A stretch of 64,000 bases of DNA from an uncultured Porphyromonadaceae bacterium (GTDB lineage Bacteria > Bacteroidota > Bacteroidia > Bacteroidales > Muribaculaceae), in contig URAU01000006.1 in assembly GCA_900545955.1 (NCBI GenBank), forward strand, positions 76,731 to 140,730, written 5' to 3'. The position numbers and the translations under genes were made by a program. Each line of letters begins with the position of its first letter. The first letter of the stretch is position 1. This document shows positions 37,301-45,281 of this stretch, piece by piece. The notes beneath the pieces are model-generated. The model searched no databases, was not told the origin of the DNA, and saw only the letters and a list, made by a program, of their open reading frames with translations.

Positions 37301-38998
37301 TTAAAGTTTCGATTCTACTTCGGCGAGTATCTCTTTTTCGGCGGCGCAAGCCTCGGCCGCCAGTTTTTTCGCTTTCTCAATAAGCTTGTCGGCCTGACTG
37401 CGGTCGGTGAGCGATGCGGCATTGATGCGCACGTTCAGCTCGGCTCCGAGTATGGCGCTGCGGGCGGCGAGGGCACCTACTCCGGCGTCGCTTGCCGAGG
37501 CGGGGTTGCCCGTGCGGGCCATCTGCATAAGCAGGGGGAAGGCCTCGGAGGCAGCCTCCATAGTGTGCAGGGGCACTTCGGCGGCGTAGAATGTGGCCTG
37601 CTGGATTGCCTCGGTGCGCGCGGCCTTCTCCTCCGGAGTGCCTTTGGGGAGTTTGAAGGCGTCCATCACCCGGTTGAATGCGGCCGTGTCTTCGTCGACG
37701 AGTGCCAGCAGGCGGTCGGTGAGTTTTTGCCCCTTTTCGGCCACTTCCGAGAATTCCTCCCAGCGGGCGTCCCAGCCGGGTTTGTGGGCCGAGAGGTTGG
37801 CCACCATCGTGGCGAGGGCGGCCCCCAGGGCGCCCATATAGGCGGATATTGAACCGCCGCCGGGTGCGGGCGATTCGCTCGCGGTCTCGTAGGCGAAGCG
37901 GCGGCAAGTCATGGCCGTCAGGGCGTCGGTGTCCGGCTTGGATATGCGGTTCTCGATTATCTTTTCGTTTACGTCGAAAGGCTTCAGTTCCGACAGCCCC
38001 ATCGAGATGATGGCCGTGCGGATTATCTCGTCGTCGGGGATGCCGGCGGAACGCTGCTGAAGCCGCAGGTAGTGCTTGCCGGCCTCGATGAGCGTGCGTC
38101 GGGGCACGAGTCCCACGATTTCGGCGCCGGTCACTCTCACGCCGCGTGCGGCGGCCGCGCGGCTCACTTCGTCGAAGGCCGCGTGGAGCGGGGTGGCGTT
38201 AATGTCGGTTATGTTCATGCTCACCTGCGCGATGCCGTATTCGGGGATATACCAGCCGATGGCCTTGGTGCCTTTGAGTGTGCCGGGAATCATCACGGGC
38301 TTCCCGTCGGGACCGATTTCTGGCTTGTCGGTCACGAGCGGTCCGGTGCGTTTGGGGCGTCCTTTCTCGCGCACGTCGAATGCAATGGCGTTGGCACGTC
38401 GGGTCGAGGTGGTGTTCAGGTTATAGTTCACGGCGATAAGGAAGTCGCGGGCACCGACAACCGTGGCACCCGAGCGAGCCATCTCGTCGTCGAAGGGACG
38501 GGCGCCGAAGTCAGGTGCCTCGCCGGTGGCGTCGGCGCGTGCGGCAAGGGCCTCGTATTCACCTTTGCGGCATACGGCAAGGTTCTTGCGCTCAGGCGTG
38601 AAAGCCGCCGCCTCATAGCAATAAACCGGGATACGTAGCTCCTCGGCTATGCGGCGGCCGAGCTGCCGGGCCATCTTGGCGCACTCTTCGAGCGTCACGC
38701 CGGCCACGGGCACGAGCGGCAGAACGTCTGTCGCACCGATACGCGGGTGGGCGCCATGGTGCTGGCTCATGTCGATTACCTCGGCGGCTTTTTTTACACC
38801 GCGGAATGCTGCCTCCACCACTGCCTCAGGCGCTCCGACAAATGTAACCACTGTGCGGTTGGTTGCCTCGCCGGGGTCCACGTCGAGCATCGTTATCCCC
38901 TCGACGCTTTCTATAGCGTTTACAATTGCCTGGATTTTCTCCTTGTCGCGCCCCTCGCTGAAGTTAGGTACGCACTCTATGATTTTCTGCTGCTCCAT
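37301..38998 (-). CDS. ftcD: Glutamate formimidoyltransferase / formimidoyl-THF cyclodeaminase
   Basis: The protein has 565 residues. Residues 1 to about 330 form the formimidoyltransferase (ECVPNFSEGRD, DPGEATNRTVVTF, HHGAHPRIGATDVLPLVP with the catalytic His region). Residues from about 360 form the cyclodeaminase (SPAPGGGSISAYMGALGAALATM). Together they move the formimino group to tetrahydrofolate and release ammonia, giving glutamate and 5,10-methenyl-THF. It is the first gene of the hut operon. Many bacteria carry these as two proteins; here they are fused as in animals. Confidence 0.94.
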   Translation of the reverse strand: MEQQKIIECVPNFSEGRDKEKIQAIVNAIESVEGITMLDVDPGEATNRTVVTFVGAPEAVVEAAFRGVKKAAEVIDMSQHHGAHPRIGATDVLPLVPVAGVTLEECAKMARQLGRRIAEELRIPVYCYEAAAFTPERKNLAVCRKGEYEALAARADATGEAPDFGARPFDDEMARSGATVVGARDFLIAVNYNLNTTSTRRANAIAFDVREKGRPKRTGPLVTDKPEIGPDGKPVMIPGTLKGTKAIGWYIPEYGIAQVSMNITDINATPLHAAFDEVSRAAAARGVRVTGAEIVGLVPRRTLIEAGKHYLRLQQRSAGIPDDEIIRTAIISMGLSELKPFDVNEKIIENRISKPDTDALTAMTCRRFAYETASESPAPGGGSISAYMGALGAALATMVANLSAHKPGWDARWEEFSEVAEKGQKLTDRLLALVDEDTAAFNRVMDAFKLPKGTPEEKAARTEAIQQATFYAAEVPLHTMEAASEAFPLLMQMARTGNPASASDAGVGALAARSAILGAELNVRINAASLTDRSQADKLIEKAKKLAAEACAAEKEILAEVESKL

Positions 38999-39086
38999 AT
39001 TTTCTGAAATGGCTTTCTATTTGCCTGAAAGTTGTGATATTAACGGGAAGCATCGGGCCTGTGCGCCCGGCTGTCCTCCCTTTCTG

Positions 39087-39094
39087 CAAATATA
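39087..39094 (-). promoter_or_regulatory. Predicted -7 element of the hut operon
   Basis: On the minus strand this reads TATATTTG, a match to TAnnTTTG, about 90 bases before the ftcD start. I see no good -33, which would suit an activated promoter. The rest of 38999-39345 holds no gene. Confidence 0.45.
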
Positions 39095-39243
39095 GCCATT
39101 TCCCATCTAACGGCCGATGCATTTTCCGTGTTATAAAACATATTTCCCCTGACGCCAGGCTTTCAGACTCTTTGTATGGTCGGCCTAAACCTCCAATTCG
39201 TGGGAAAATGGGTGGGAATGAGGGCCAATTCCGAAATGTTTGC

Positions 39244-39251
39244 TAAATTTG
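39244..39251 (+). promoter_or_regulatory. Predicted -7 element of aspS
   Basis: TAAATTTG matches the Bacteroidetes element. It predicts a 5' untranslated region of about 90 bases. I see no clear -33 element. Confidence 0.5.
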
Positions 39252-39345
39252 CATACGGAACGAGGGAGAGATGAAATGCATCGATTCCTCAGTGCCGTAA
39301 CCCTTGCTTTCAGAAAATTTAATAAAGCTTTTCATATATCAAGCT

Positions 39346-41109
39346 ATGTATAGAACCAACACTTGCGGCGAGCTGCGTCTCGCCGATGCGGGAAAGAGCG
39401 TCACGCTGGCCGGCTGGGTGCAGCGCGTGCGCAGAATGGGCGGCATGACTTTCGTCGACCTCCGCGACCGATATGGAATCACTCAGATTGTATTCGACAA
39501 TGATACCGACGCATCGCTCTGCGATGTTGCAAGTCATCTCGGCCGCGAATATGTGGTGGAGGTGAAAGGCCGTGTGGCTGAACGCACAAGCAAAAATCCT
39601 CACCTTCCCACCGGCGATATCGAGATTATCGCCTCGGAGCTCCGCGTGCTCAATCCGTCGGAAGTTCCACCCTTCACCATCGAGGACGATACCGACGGCG
39701 GCGACGATCTCCGTATGAAATTCCGCTACCTCGATCTGCGCCGTACACCCGTGCGCCGCAATCTTGAACTGCGTCACCGCATGACCATGGAGGTGCGCCG
39801 CTATCTCGATTCGAAGGGTTTCCTTGAAATCGAGACTCCGATGCTCGTCGGCTCCACTCCGGAGGGTGCCCGCGATTTCGTGGTTCCCTCGCGTATGAAT
39901 CCCGGTTGCTTCTATGCTCTGCCCCAGTCGCCTCAGACTCTCAAGCAGCTGCTGATGGTGTCGGGTATGGACCGCTATTTCCAGATTGTGAAATGTTTCC
40001 GCGACGAAGACCTCCGCGCCGACCGTCAGCCGGAGTTCACCCAAATCGACTGCGAGATGAGTTTCGTGGAGCAGAACGACATCATCGAGCTTTTCGAGGG
40101 GATGGCAAAGCATCTTTTCAAGGAGCTCCGCGGCGTAGAACTTACCGAATCGTTCCAGCGTATGCCCTGGGCCGACGCGATGAAATACTACGGTTCCGAC
40201 AAGCCCGACCTCCGTTTCGGTATGGAGTTCGTCGAACTGATGGATATCCTCAAGGGCTCCGGTTTCAGTGTGTTCGACAACGCCGCATATATCGGCGGCA
40301 TCTGCGCCAAGGGGGCTGCAAACTATACCCGCAAGCAGATTGATCAGCTCACGGAGTTCGTGAAGCGTCCGCAGATCGGCGCCAAGGGGATGGTCTACGC
40401 CCGCATCGAGCCCGACGGAACCGTCAAGTCGTCGGTCGACAAATTCTACACTCAGGAAACGCTCCAGAAGATGAAGGAGGCCTTCGGCGCCGAACCGGGC
40501 GACCTCATCCTCATTCTCAGTGGCGACGACGCCATGAAGACGCGCAAGCAGCTCTGCGAACTGCGTCTCGAAATGGGCAACCGCCTTGGCCTGCGCGACA
40601 AGAACAAGTTCGCATGTCTCTGGGTAGTCGACTTCCCGATGTTCGAATGGAGCGACGAGGAGCAGCGCCTTATGGCTATGCATCATCCGTTCACTCATCC
40701 TAAGGAAGAGGATATTCCACTGCTCGACAGCCGTCCGGAGGATGTCCGCGCCGATGCCTACGATATGGTTGTCAACGGTGTAGAGGTCGGAGGCGGTTCA
40801 ATCCGTATCCACGATGCCGCGCTTCAGGCAAAGATGTTCGAGATTCTCGGTTTCACCCCCGAAAAGGCCCAGGAGCAGTTCGGCTTCCTTATGAACGCCT
40901 TCAAGTATGGCGCACCCCCTCACGGAGGTCTCGCCTATGGTCTCGACCGTTGGGTCTCGCTCTTCGCCGGTCTCGACAGCATCCGCGACTGCATCGCTTT
41001 CCCGAAGAACAATTCCGGCCGCGACGTGATGCTCGAAGCGCCTGCCGCACTCGACCAGAAGCAGCTCGACGAACTCCAGCTCGCCCTCGCTCCCAAGGAA
41101 GAAAAATAA
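39346..41109 (+). CDS. aspS: Aspartyl-tRNA synthetase
   Basis: The protein has 587 residues, the bacterial type with an insertion domain. It charges tRNA-Asp in the cytosol. An N-terminal OB fold (VTLAGWVQRVRRMGGMTFVDLRD) precedes the class II core: motif 2 FRDEDLRADRQPEFTQID, motif 3 GLAYGLDRWVSL. The ATG at 39346 gives the standard MYRTNTCGEL start. The next gene starts 6 bases after the stop. Confidence 0.97.
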   Translation: MYRTNTCGELRLADAGKSVTLAGWVQRVRRMGGMTFVDLRDRYGITQIVFDNDTDASLCDVASHLGREYVVEVKGRVAERTSKNPHLPTGDIEIIASELRVLNPSEVPPFTIEDDTDGGDDLRMKFRYLDLRRTPVRRNLELRHRMTMEVRRYLDSKGFLEIETPMLVGSTPEGARDFVVPSRMNPGCFYALPQSPQTLKQLLMVSGMDRYFQIVKCFRDEDLRADRQPEFTQIDCEMSFVEQNDIIELFEGMAKHLFKELRGVELTESFQRMPWADAMKYYGSDKPDLRFGMEFVELMDILKGSGFSVFDNAAYIGGICAKGAANYTRKQIDQLTEFVKRPQIGAKGMVYARIEPDGTVKSSVDKFYTQETLQKMKEAFGAEPGDLILILSGDDAMKTRKQLCELRLEMGNRLGLRDKNKFACLWVVDFPMFEWSDEEQRLMAMHHPFTHPKEEDIPLLDSRPEDVRADAYDMVVNGVEVGGGSIRIHDAALQAKMFEILGFTPEKAQEQFGFLMNAFKYGAPPHGGLAYGLDRWVSLFAGLDSIRDCIAFPKNNSGRDVMLEAPAALDQKQLDELQLALAPKEEK

Positions 41110-41115
41110 TACGAT

Positions 41116-41904
41116 ATGCCGAAGATAAAAGAAGTTATCGAGGCGATAGAATGCGTAGCTCCCCTGCATCTGCAGGAGAGCTACGACAATTCTGGGCTGC
41201 AGGTTGGCGATGTCAGTGTCGAGGCCTCCGGAGCGCTGCTCTGCGTCGATGCCACCGCCGACGTGATCGACGAGGCTGTGGCCAGTGGCTGTAATCTCGT
41301 CGTTACCCACCATCCGCTGCTGTTTCACGGAGTGAAGTGCGTGGCCGGCCGCAATCGTCCGGAGGTGGTCCTTGCCAAGGCCATTCAAGCCGGTATCTGC
41401 ATATATTCTTCGCATACGGCTATGGATGCTGCCGTAGGCGGTATCTCGCGCCGTATGGCCCGTATGCTCGGCCTCACCGACGTGAAGGTGCTCGTGCCCT
41501 CCCGCCCGGGTGCGCAGGAGGGTCTGGGCGCGGTAGGCAACCTCCCTCAGACGATGGAGCCGATGCGATTCCTTCAGTTCGTTAAGGAGGTTTTCGGATC
41601 TGTTGCCCTCCGCTACAGTCTGCCGGTGCCCGACGCGGCCATCAGTCGCGTGGCTCTTTGCGGAGGTGCCGCCGGTGAGTTTGTGCCCGAGGCTATTGCC
41701 GACGGTGCGCAGGTCTACGTCACTGCCGACTGCAAGCACAACCAGATGCTCGACCATGCCGACCGCATTCTGCTTGTCGATGCCGGTCATTATGAGACGG
41801 AGCAATGCGCTACGCAGATTTTTTTGGAAATTTTAACAGAAAAATTTCCTAACTTTGCAGTCGCAAAATCGCAGGCCTGCCACAACCCCGTGGCTTGTCT
41901 GTGA
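41116..41904 (+). CDS. Nif3-like dinuclear metal centre protein
   Basis: The protein has 262 residues, the short form without the PII-like insert. Metal ligands are visible in VVTHHPLLFHG, SSHTAMDA and VDAGHYETE. These proteins bind two metal ions; they are often listed as GTP cyclohydrolase I type 2 homologues, but the reaction is not established. It is probably co-transcribed with aspS. Its last codons contain a promoter-like sequence. Confidence 0.9.
   Translation: MPKIKEVIEAIECVAPLHLQESYDNSGLQVGDVSVEASGALLCVDATADVIDEAVASGCNLVVTHHPLLFHGVKCVAGRNRPEVVLAKAIQAGICIYSSHTAMDAAVGGISRRMARMLGLTDVKVLVPSRPGAQEGLGAVGNLPQTMEPMRFLQFVKEVFGSVALRYSLPVPDAAISRVALCGGAAGEFVPEAIADGAQVYVTADCKHNQMLDHADRILLVDAGHYETEQCATQIFLEILTEKFPNFAVAKSQACHNPVACL
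41823..41857 (+). promoter_or_regulatory. Promoter-like sequence inside the end of the Nif3 gene
   Basis: TTTG at 41823-41826, a 23-base spacer and TAACTTTG at 41850-41857 fit the Bacteroidetes promoter, with a spacer at the long end. It would drive the zinc-ribbon gene with a leader of about 105 bases. Confidence 0.5.
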
Positions 41905-41911
41905 TTGACCC

Positions 41912-41929
41912 TTCCGGCATCGGCCGGAA
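41912..41929 (+). repeat. Hairpin between the Nif3 and zinc-ribbon genes
   Basis: TTCCGGC and GCCGGAA form a 7-bp stem with a 4-base loop. No U-run follows, so it is more likely a leader structure of the zinc-ribbon mRNA than a terminator. Confidence 0.5.
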
Positions 41930-41967
41930 TATTGTCCCCACGAACATTTCAGTTTTTTATTTAAATA

Positions 41968-42741
41968 ATGGCTACCGAAAACACCAAAACCGAAGCACTC
42001 TCGGTTGAGAGCCGCCTGAAATCGCTCTACGAGCTTCAGACAATCCTTACCGAAATCGACCGCATCAAAACCATCCGTGGTGAGCTGCCTCTCGAAGTGA
42101 AGGATCTTGAAGACAATCTGGCCGGCCTGCACACCCGTATCGAAAACTACAAGGCCGAAATCGCCGCCCTCAACGACAAACTCGTGAAGGAGCGCCAGAA
42201 AATCGCTGATTCGCAGAGCAAAATCGCTACCTATAAGGAGCAGCTCGACAACGTGCGTAATAACCGCGAGTTCGACCTTCTTACCAAGGAAGTGGAGTTC
42301 CAGACCCTCGAAATCGAGCTTGGCGAGAAACACGTCAACGACTATTCGCGCCAGATCGAGAACAAGACGTCTGAAATCAAGGCTACCGAAGAGAGCATTC
42401 AGGACACCGAGCACGTGCTCGCCGAAAAGCGTGCCGAACTCGAGGAGATTGTTTCCGAAACCCGTCAGGACGAGGAGCGCCTCCGTCAGCAGGCCAAGGA
42501 GCTCGAGCCGAAAATCGACGCCTATACGCTCAATGCCTTCAAGCGCATCCGCAAAAATGCCCGCAACGGTCTGGGTGTTGTCTACATCCAGCGCAACGCC
42601 TGCGGCGGCTGCTTCAACCGCATCCCCCCGCAGAAGCAGCTCGAAATCAAGATGCACAAGAAAATCATCGTCTGCGAATACTGCGGCCGCATTCTCATTG
42701 ATCCGGAAATCGCCGGCGTTGAGGCTCCCGAGAGCAAGTAA
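41968..42741 (+). CDS. C4-type zinc-ribbon coiled-coil protein
   Basis: The protein has 257 residues. A long Lys/Glu-rich coiled coil (about 10-185) leads to a C-terminal zinc ribbon with two Cys pairs, NACGGCFNRIPP and VCEYCGRIL. This is the CdsZ-like family once called DUF164, a cytosolic protein thought to bind nucleic acid or to act in translation or recycling. It is followed by a strong terminator. Confidence 0.88.
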   Translation: MATENTKTEALSVESRLKSLYELQTILTEIDRIKTIRGELPLEVKDLEDNLAGLHTRIENYKAEIAALNDKLVKERQKIADSQSKIATYKEQLDNVRNNREFDLLTKEVEFQTLEIELGEKHVNDYSRQIENKTSEIKATEESIQDTEHVLAEKRAELEEIVSETRQDEERLRQQAKELEPKIDAYTLNAFKRIRKNARNGLGVVYIQRNACGGCFNRIPPQKQLEIKMHKKIIVCEYCGRILIDPEIAGVEAPESK

Positions 42742-42763
42742 GTTTTGCCAGACTGAAAATATA

Positions 42764-42823
42764 ATGGTCTGGAAGGCCATTACCGGTGGCACCAGCGCCC
42801 CGACGTTGCCCTTCCCCGACTGA
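42764..42823 (+). CDS. Possible 19-codon mini-ORF before a terminator
   Basis: ATG to TGA encodes MVWKAITGGTSAPTLPFPD, 23 bases after the zinc-ribbon stop and 8 bases before the terminator stem. There is no independent support that it is translated. Confidence 0.25.
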   Translation: MVWKAITGGTSAPTLPFPD

Positions 42824-42830
42824 ATGCTGA

Positions 42831-42873
42831 TAAGGCGGTGAGTCAGAATCCCGATTCTCGACCCACCGCCTTA
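42831..42873. terminator. Bidirectional terminator between convergent genes
   Basis: TAAGGCGGTG and CACCGCCTTA form a 10-bp outer stem; GTC/GAC and AGAATC/GATTCT continue it inward. TTATTCTTG follows on the plus strand. It separates the zinc-ribbon gene from the convergent MFS gene. Confidence 0.85.
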
Positions 42874-42932
42874 TTCTTGTGTATCTTCGTCCGGCTCTGT
42901 CTCGGGTGGTCTGCGCTTTACGCGCCTCTGCT

Positions 42933-44255
42933 TCAGTTCTCGTTGAGGCGACGGCGCTCGAAGAATTTGCCGGTGGCGAGGATGAAGAGCAGCGCGCCGG
43001 CTCCCTGCATGAACGCCACGGTATGGAAGGCCGCTGAGAATCCGATATTTTCAGCTATCACGCCTCCGAGCAGTATGCCGATGCCCATCCCGAGGTCCCA
43101 CGAAATCAGAATCGAGGAGTTGGCCGTCCCGCGCTGGTTGTGGTGCGCCACCTTGACGAACATGTTCAGAAACGCCGGGTACATCTGCCCGTTGCCGAGG
43201 CCTACGAGCAGGGCGGAGAGATAGAAGCTCCACTCGGTCGCTACAAATGCGAAAAGCGAATAGCCTGCCAGCGAGAGCAGTACGCCTACAGTGGCGTTGC
43301 GCGTCATTTTTCCGGCCCTGAGGCTCTTCGAGCCGAAGAGGCGCGAGGTGATCAGTCCGGCCGAAAGAAGCATGAAGAATATTCCGGTGCCGTCGGTGAT
43401 GCCGAGCTGCGTCTTGCCGTAGATGGCCACATAGTTGCTCATTACTCCCCAGCAAAGACCAAAGAAGCTGATGTTTATGGCAAGCAGCCACGCACGCCCC
43501 AGAAAAAAGTGGTCGAGGCTGAGCACCGGCTTGGCATGCACCTTCTCGCGTGTCGGAAGCTTCACTTTGGTGGCGCAGTAGAATCCGCCGAACGCCAGTA
43601 TCAGCGAAAGCCAGAAGAGCAGCATGAAGTTGTCGGTAGCGTGGTAGATGTAGATTCCGGCGCTCGGTGCCACCGCCATGGCGATATTGTTGCTCAGTCC
43701 GTAAAAACCTAACCCTTCATTGCGGCGTGAGGAGGGGAGCACGTCGATGGCTACGGTGCTGTTTACCACCGTGGTGGCGCCGAAAGGAATGCCGTGGAGG
43801 GTGCGCACGATGGCGAACATCAGCAGAGTGCCTGCTCCGACGTAGCCGGTGAAACAGATAAAGAATGCGAAGAAACAGATGGTCAGCACTGTCTTGCGGT
43901 CGAAAGAGTCGACCACAAATCCGCTGAATGGCCTTACAAGCAGCGTGGCTACCACATAGCCCGAGAGCACAAGGCCTATCATACTCTTGTCGGCGTCGAA
44001 CTGCTTGTCGAGATACAGCGGAAGCAGGGGCGTCAGCAGGTAGAATGCGAAGAATAGCAGAAAGTTGCATATCATCACCTTGATATACTCCCTGTTCCAC
44101 AACTTTCCGGAATCTACTCCGTTCGCCTTTTGCCCGTTCCCATTCAAGTTCTCGCTCCTTTCCACTTTCCCGTTCCCATACTCTTTCCCTTTTGCGGCTT
44201 CTGTAGCTTCCCCTTCCTTTATTGTAATCTCTTTACCTTCATTCTGAGCGTCCAT
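42933..44255 (-). CDS. MFS transporter with hydrophilic N-terminal extension
   Basis: The protein has 440 residues. About twelve membrane helices start at residue 58 (VMICNFLLFFAFYLL). The MFS signature between helices 2 and 3 reads RPFSGFVVDSFDRK. An exporter of the drug or sugar-efflux type is likely; the substrate is unknown. The first 55 residues are hydrophilic and low in complexity (GNGKVERSENLNGNG), unusual for the family. A TAATTTTG element on the minus strand lies 26 bases upstream. Confidence 0.85.
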   Translation of the reverse strand: MDAQNEGKEITIKEGEATEAAKGKEYGNGKVERSENLNGNGQKANGVDSGKLWNREYIKVMICNFLLFFAFYLLTPLLPLYLDKQFDADKSMIGLVLSGYVVATLLVRPFSGFVVDSFDRKTVLTICFFAFFICFTGYVGAGTLLMFAIVRTLHGIPFGATTVVNSTVAIDVLPSSRRNEGLGFYGLSNNIAMAVAPSAGIYIYHATDNFMLLFWLSLILAFGGFYCATKVKLPTREKVHAKPVLSLDHFFLGRAWLLAINISFFGLCWGVMSNYVAIYGKTQLGITDGTGIFFMLLSAGLITSRLFGSKSLRAGKMTRNATVGVLLSLAGYSLFAFVATEWSFYLSALLVGLGNGQMYPAFLNMFVKVAHHNQRGTANSSILISWDLGMGIGILLGGVIAENIGFSAAFHTVAFMQGAGALLFILATGKFFERRRLNEN

Positions 44256-44280
44256 AATCTACACTGCGTTTTATCGACTG

Positions 44281-44288
44281 CAAAATTA
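44281..44288 (-). promoter_or_regulatory. Predicted -7 element of the MFS gene
   Basis: On the minus strand this reads TAATTTTG. The predicted leader is about 20 bases. No clear -33 is seen. Confidence 0.5.
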
Positions 44289-44505
44289 CACATTTCTTTC
44301 GGACTATCTCCATTCCAAATCCCCTCCATTCCTACCCACTTCGCCGCTTTTGACTTAAGTGTCGTCAGGTATCTGCCTATCTGGTTCATAGGCGACCGGT
44401 TCAAATCATGGACCGGGATAATATAAAAAATGGAGTCTGAAATAAATTTGAATGGCGTCAGTAATTTGGGAACATTTACTTTTAAGTCAATCAGCAGAAA
44501 AATCG

Positions 44506-44513
44506 TATATTTG
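44506..44513 (+). promoter_or_regulatory. Predicted -7 element of the Crp/Fnr gene
   Basis: TATATTTG ends only 4 bases before the ATG at 44518. Transcription would start at or next to that ATG, so the mRNA may be leaderless, or translation may begin at the ATG at 44539. Confidence 0.55.
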
Positions 44514-44517
44514 CAAT

Positions 44518-45120
44518 ATGGCGCATCTAAACGACTTTATGACGAGGATTGATTTCTCGGTGCTGAATGATTATGTGGCGGCCAAGGGGAAGAGCATTCT
44601 CTATTCCAGGGGCGAGGGACTCGTTCAGCAGGGAAACTTGTGCCGCTATGTAGGTATTGTAAAGTCGGGCTATTTCAAATATGTGGCTCTCAATTCAAAA
44701 GGAGATGAAGTCGTTACGGGCTTCTCATTCGAGGGCGAGGTTGTCACCGACTATGTGCAGGGATTCCTGTACGACCGGCCTTCGCTAACCTCCATTGTTG
44801 CCGGAAGCGATGCCGAGGTTCAGTGTGTGCTGATAGAAGAGGCGCGTCGGTTTATCGTAGAGCGCACCCCCGGCTTTGTAGCCGAGGTATCTTCCAATCT
44901 GTTGGAGGAGGCTTATAGCCGTTATCTGAATATGCTCGTAAAGACTCCGACGGAACGCTTCCGTGAACTCGTCTCCCGTTATCCGGGAGTCATACACAAT
45001 CTGCCCATTCATGAGATTGCCTCCTATTTAGGGATATCCCGCCGTCAGTTGCACCGCATCCGAGGGGCGGAGAATGCTGCCGCCACCTCCGCAGAACGCT
45101 TAGGCGAAGTGCCGTTCTGA
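44518..45120 (+). CDS. Crp/Fnr family transcription regulator
   Basis: The protein has 200 residues. A cyclic-nucleotide-binding-like beta roll (about 20-120; GEGLVQQGNLCRYVGIVKSGYFKY) is followed by a dimerisation helix and a C-terminal winged helix (PIHEIASYLGISRRQLHRIRG). The key Glu of the E. coli CRP recognition helix (RETVGR) is replaced (SRRQLHR), so the site it reads may differ. A CRP-like palindrome lies 55 bases downstream of its stop, before the accessory genes, making it a candidate regulator of them. Longer starts from 44452 run through the promoter and are unlikely. Confidence 0.85.
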   Translation: MAHLNDFMTRIDFSVLNDYVAAKGKSILYSRGEGLVQQGNLCRYVGIVKSGYFKYVALNSKGDEVVTGFSFEGEVVTDYVQGFLYDRPSLTSIVAGSDAEVQCVLIEEARRFIVERTPGFVAEVSSNLLEEAYSRYLNMLVKTPTERFRELVSRYPGVIHNLPIHEIASYLGISRRQLHRIRGAENAAATSAERLGEVPF

Positions 45121-45174
45121 AAATGAGTATATTTAAGAAAACACATCGCGATGCCCTGATCCTCATGCTCTAAA

Positions 45175-45188
45175 GTGACATTTGTCAC
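45175..45188. promoter_or_regulatory. CRP/FNR-like operator palindrome
   Basis: GTGACATTTGTCAC is a perfect palindrome of the form GTGA-N6-TCAC, the core of CRP sites. Its centre lies about 41 bases before the start predicted from TAACTTTG at 45211-45218, the class II activator position. Confidence 0.6.
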
Positions 45189-45210
45189 GCCTGATGCCGA
45201 TTATTCATTG

Positions 45211-45218
45211 TAACTTTG
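45211..45218 (+). promoter_or_regulatory. Predicted -7 element of the accessory operon
   Basis: TAACTTTG matches TAnnTTTG. The -33 position holds no TTTG, as expected if a bound activator replaces it. Confidence 0.6.
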
Positions 45219-45224
45219 CTTAAT

Positions 45225-45254
45225 CGGGATGAGAGTTTTCGTTCCGACATCCCG
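45225..45254 (+). repeat. 5'-leader hairpin
   Basis: CGGGATG and CATCCCG form a 7-bp stem with a 16-base loop right after the predicted transcription start, 28 bases before the next coding start. It may stabilise or regulate the mRNA. Confidence 0.5.
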
Positions 45255-45281
45255 GTTCAGTTACTTTGAAATCAAATAAGT

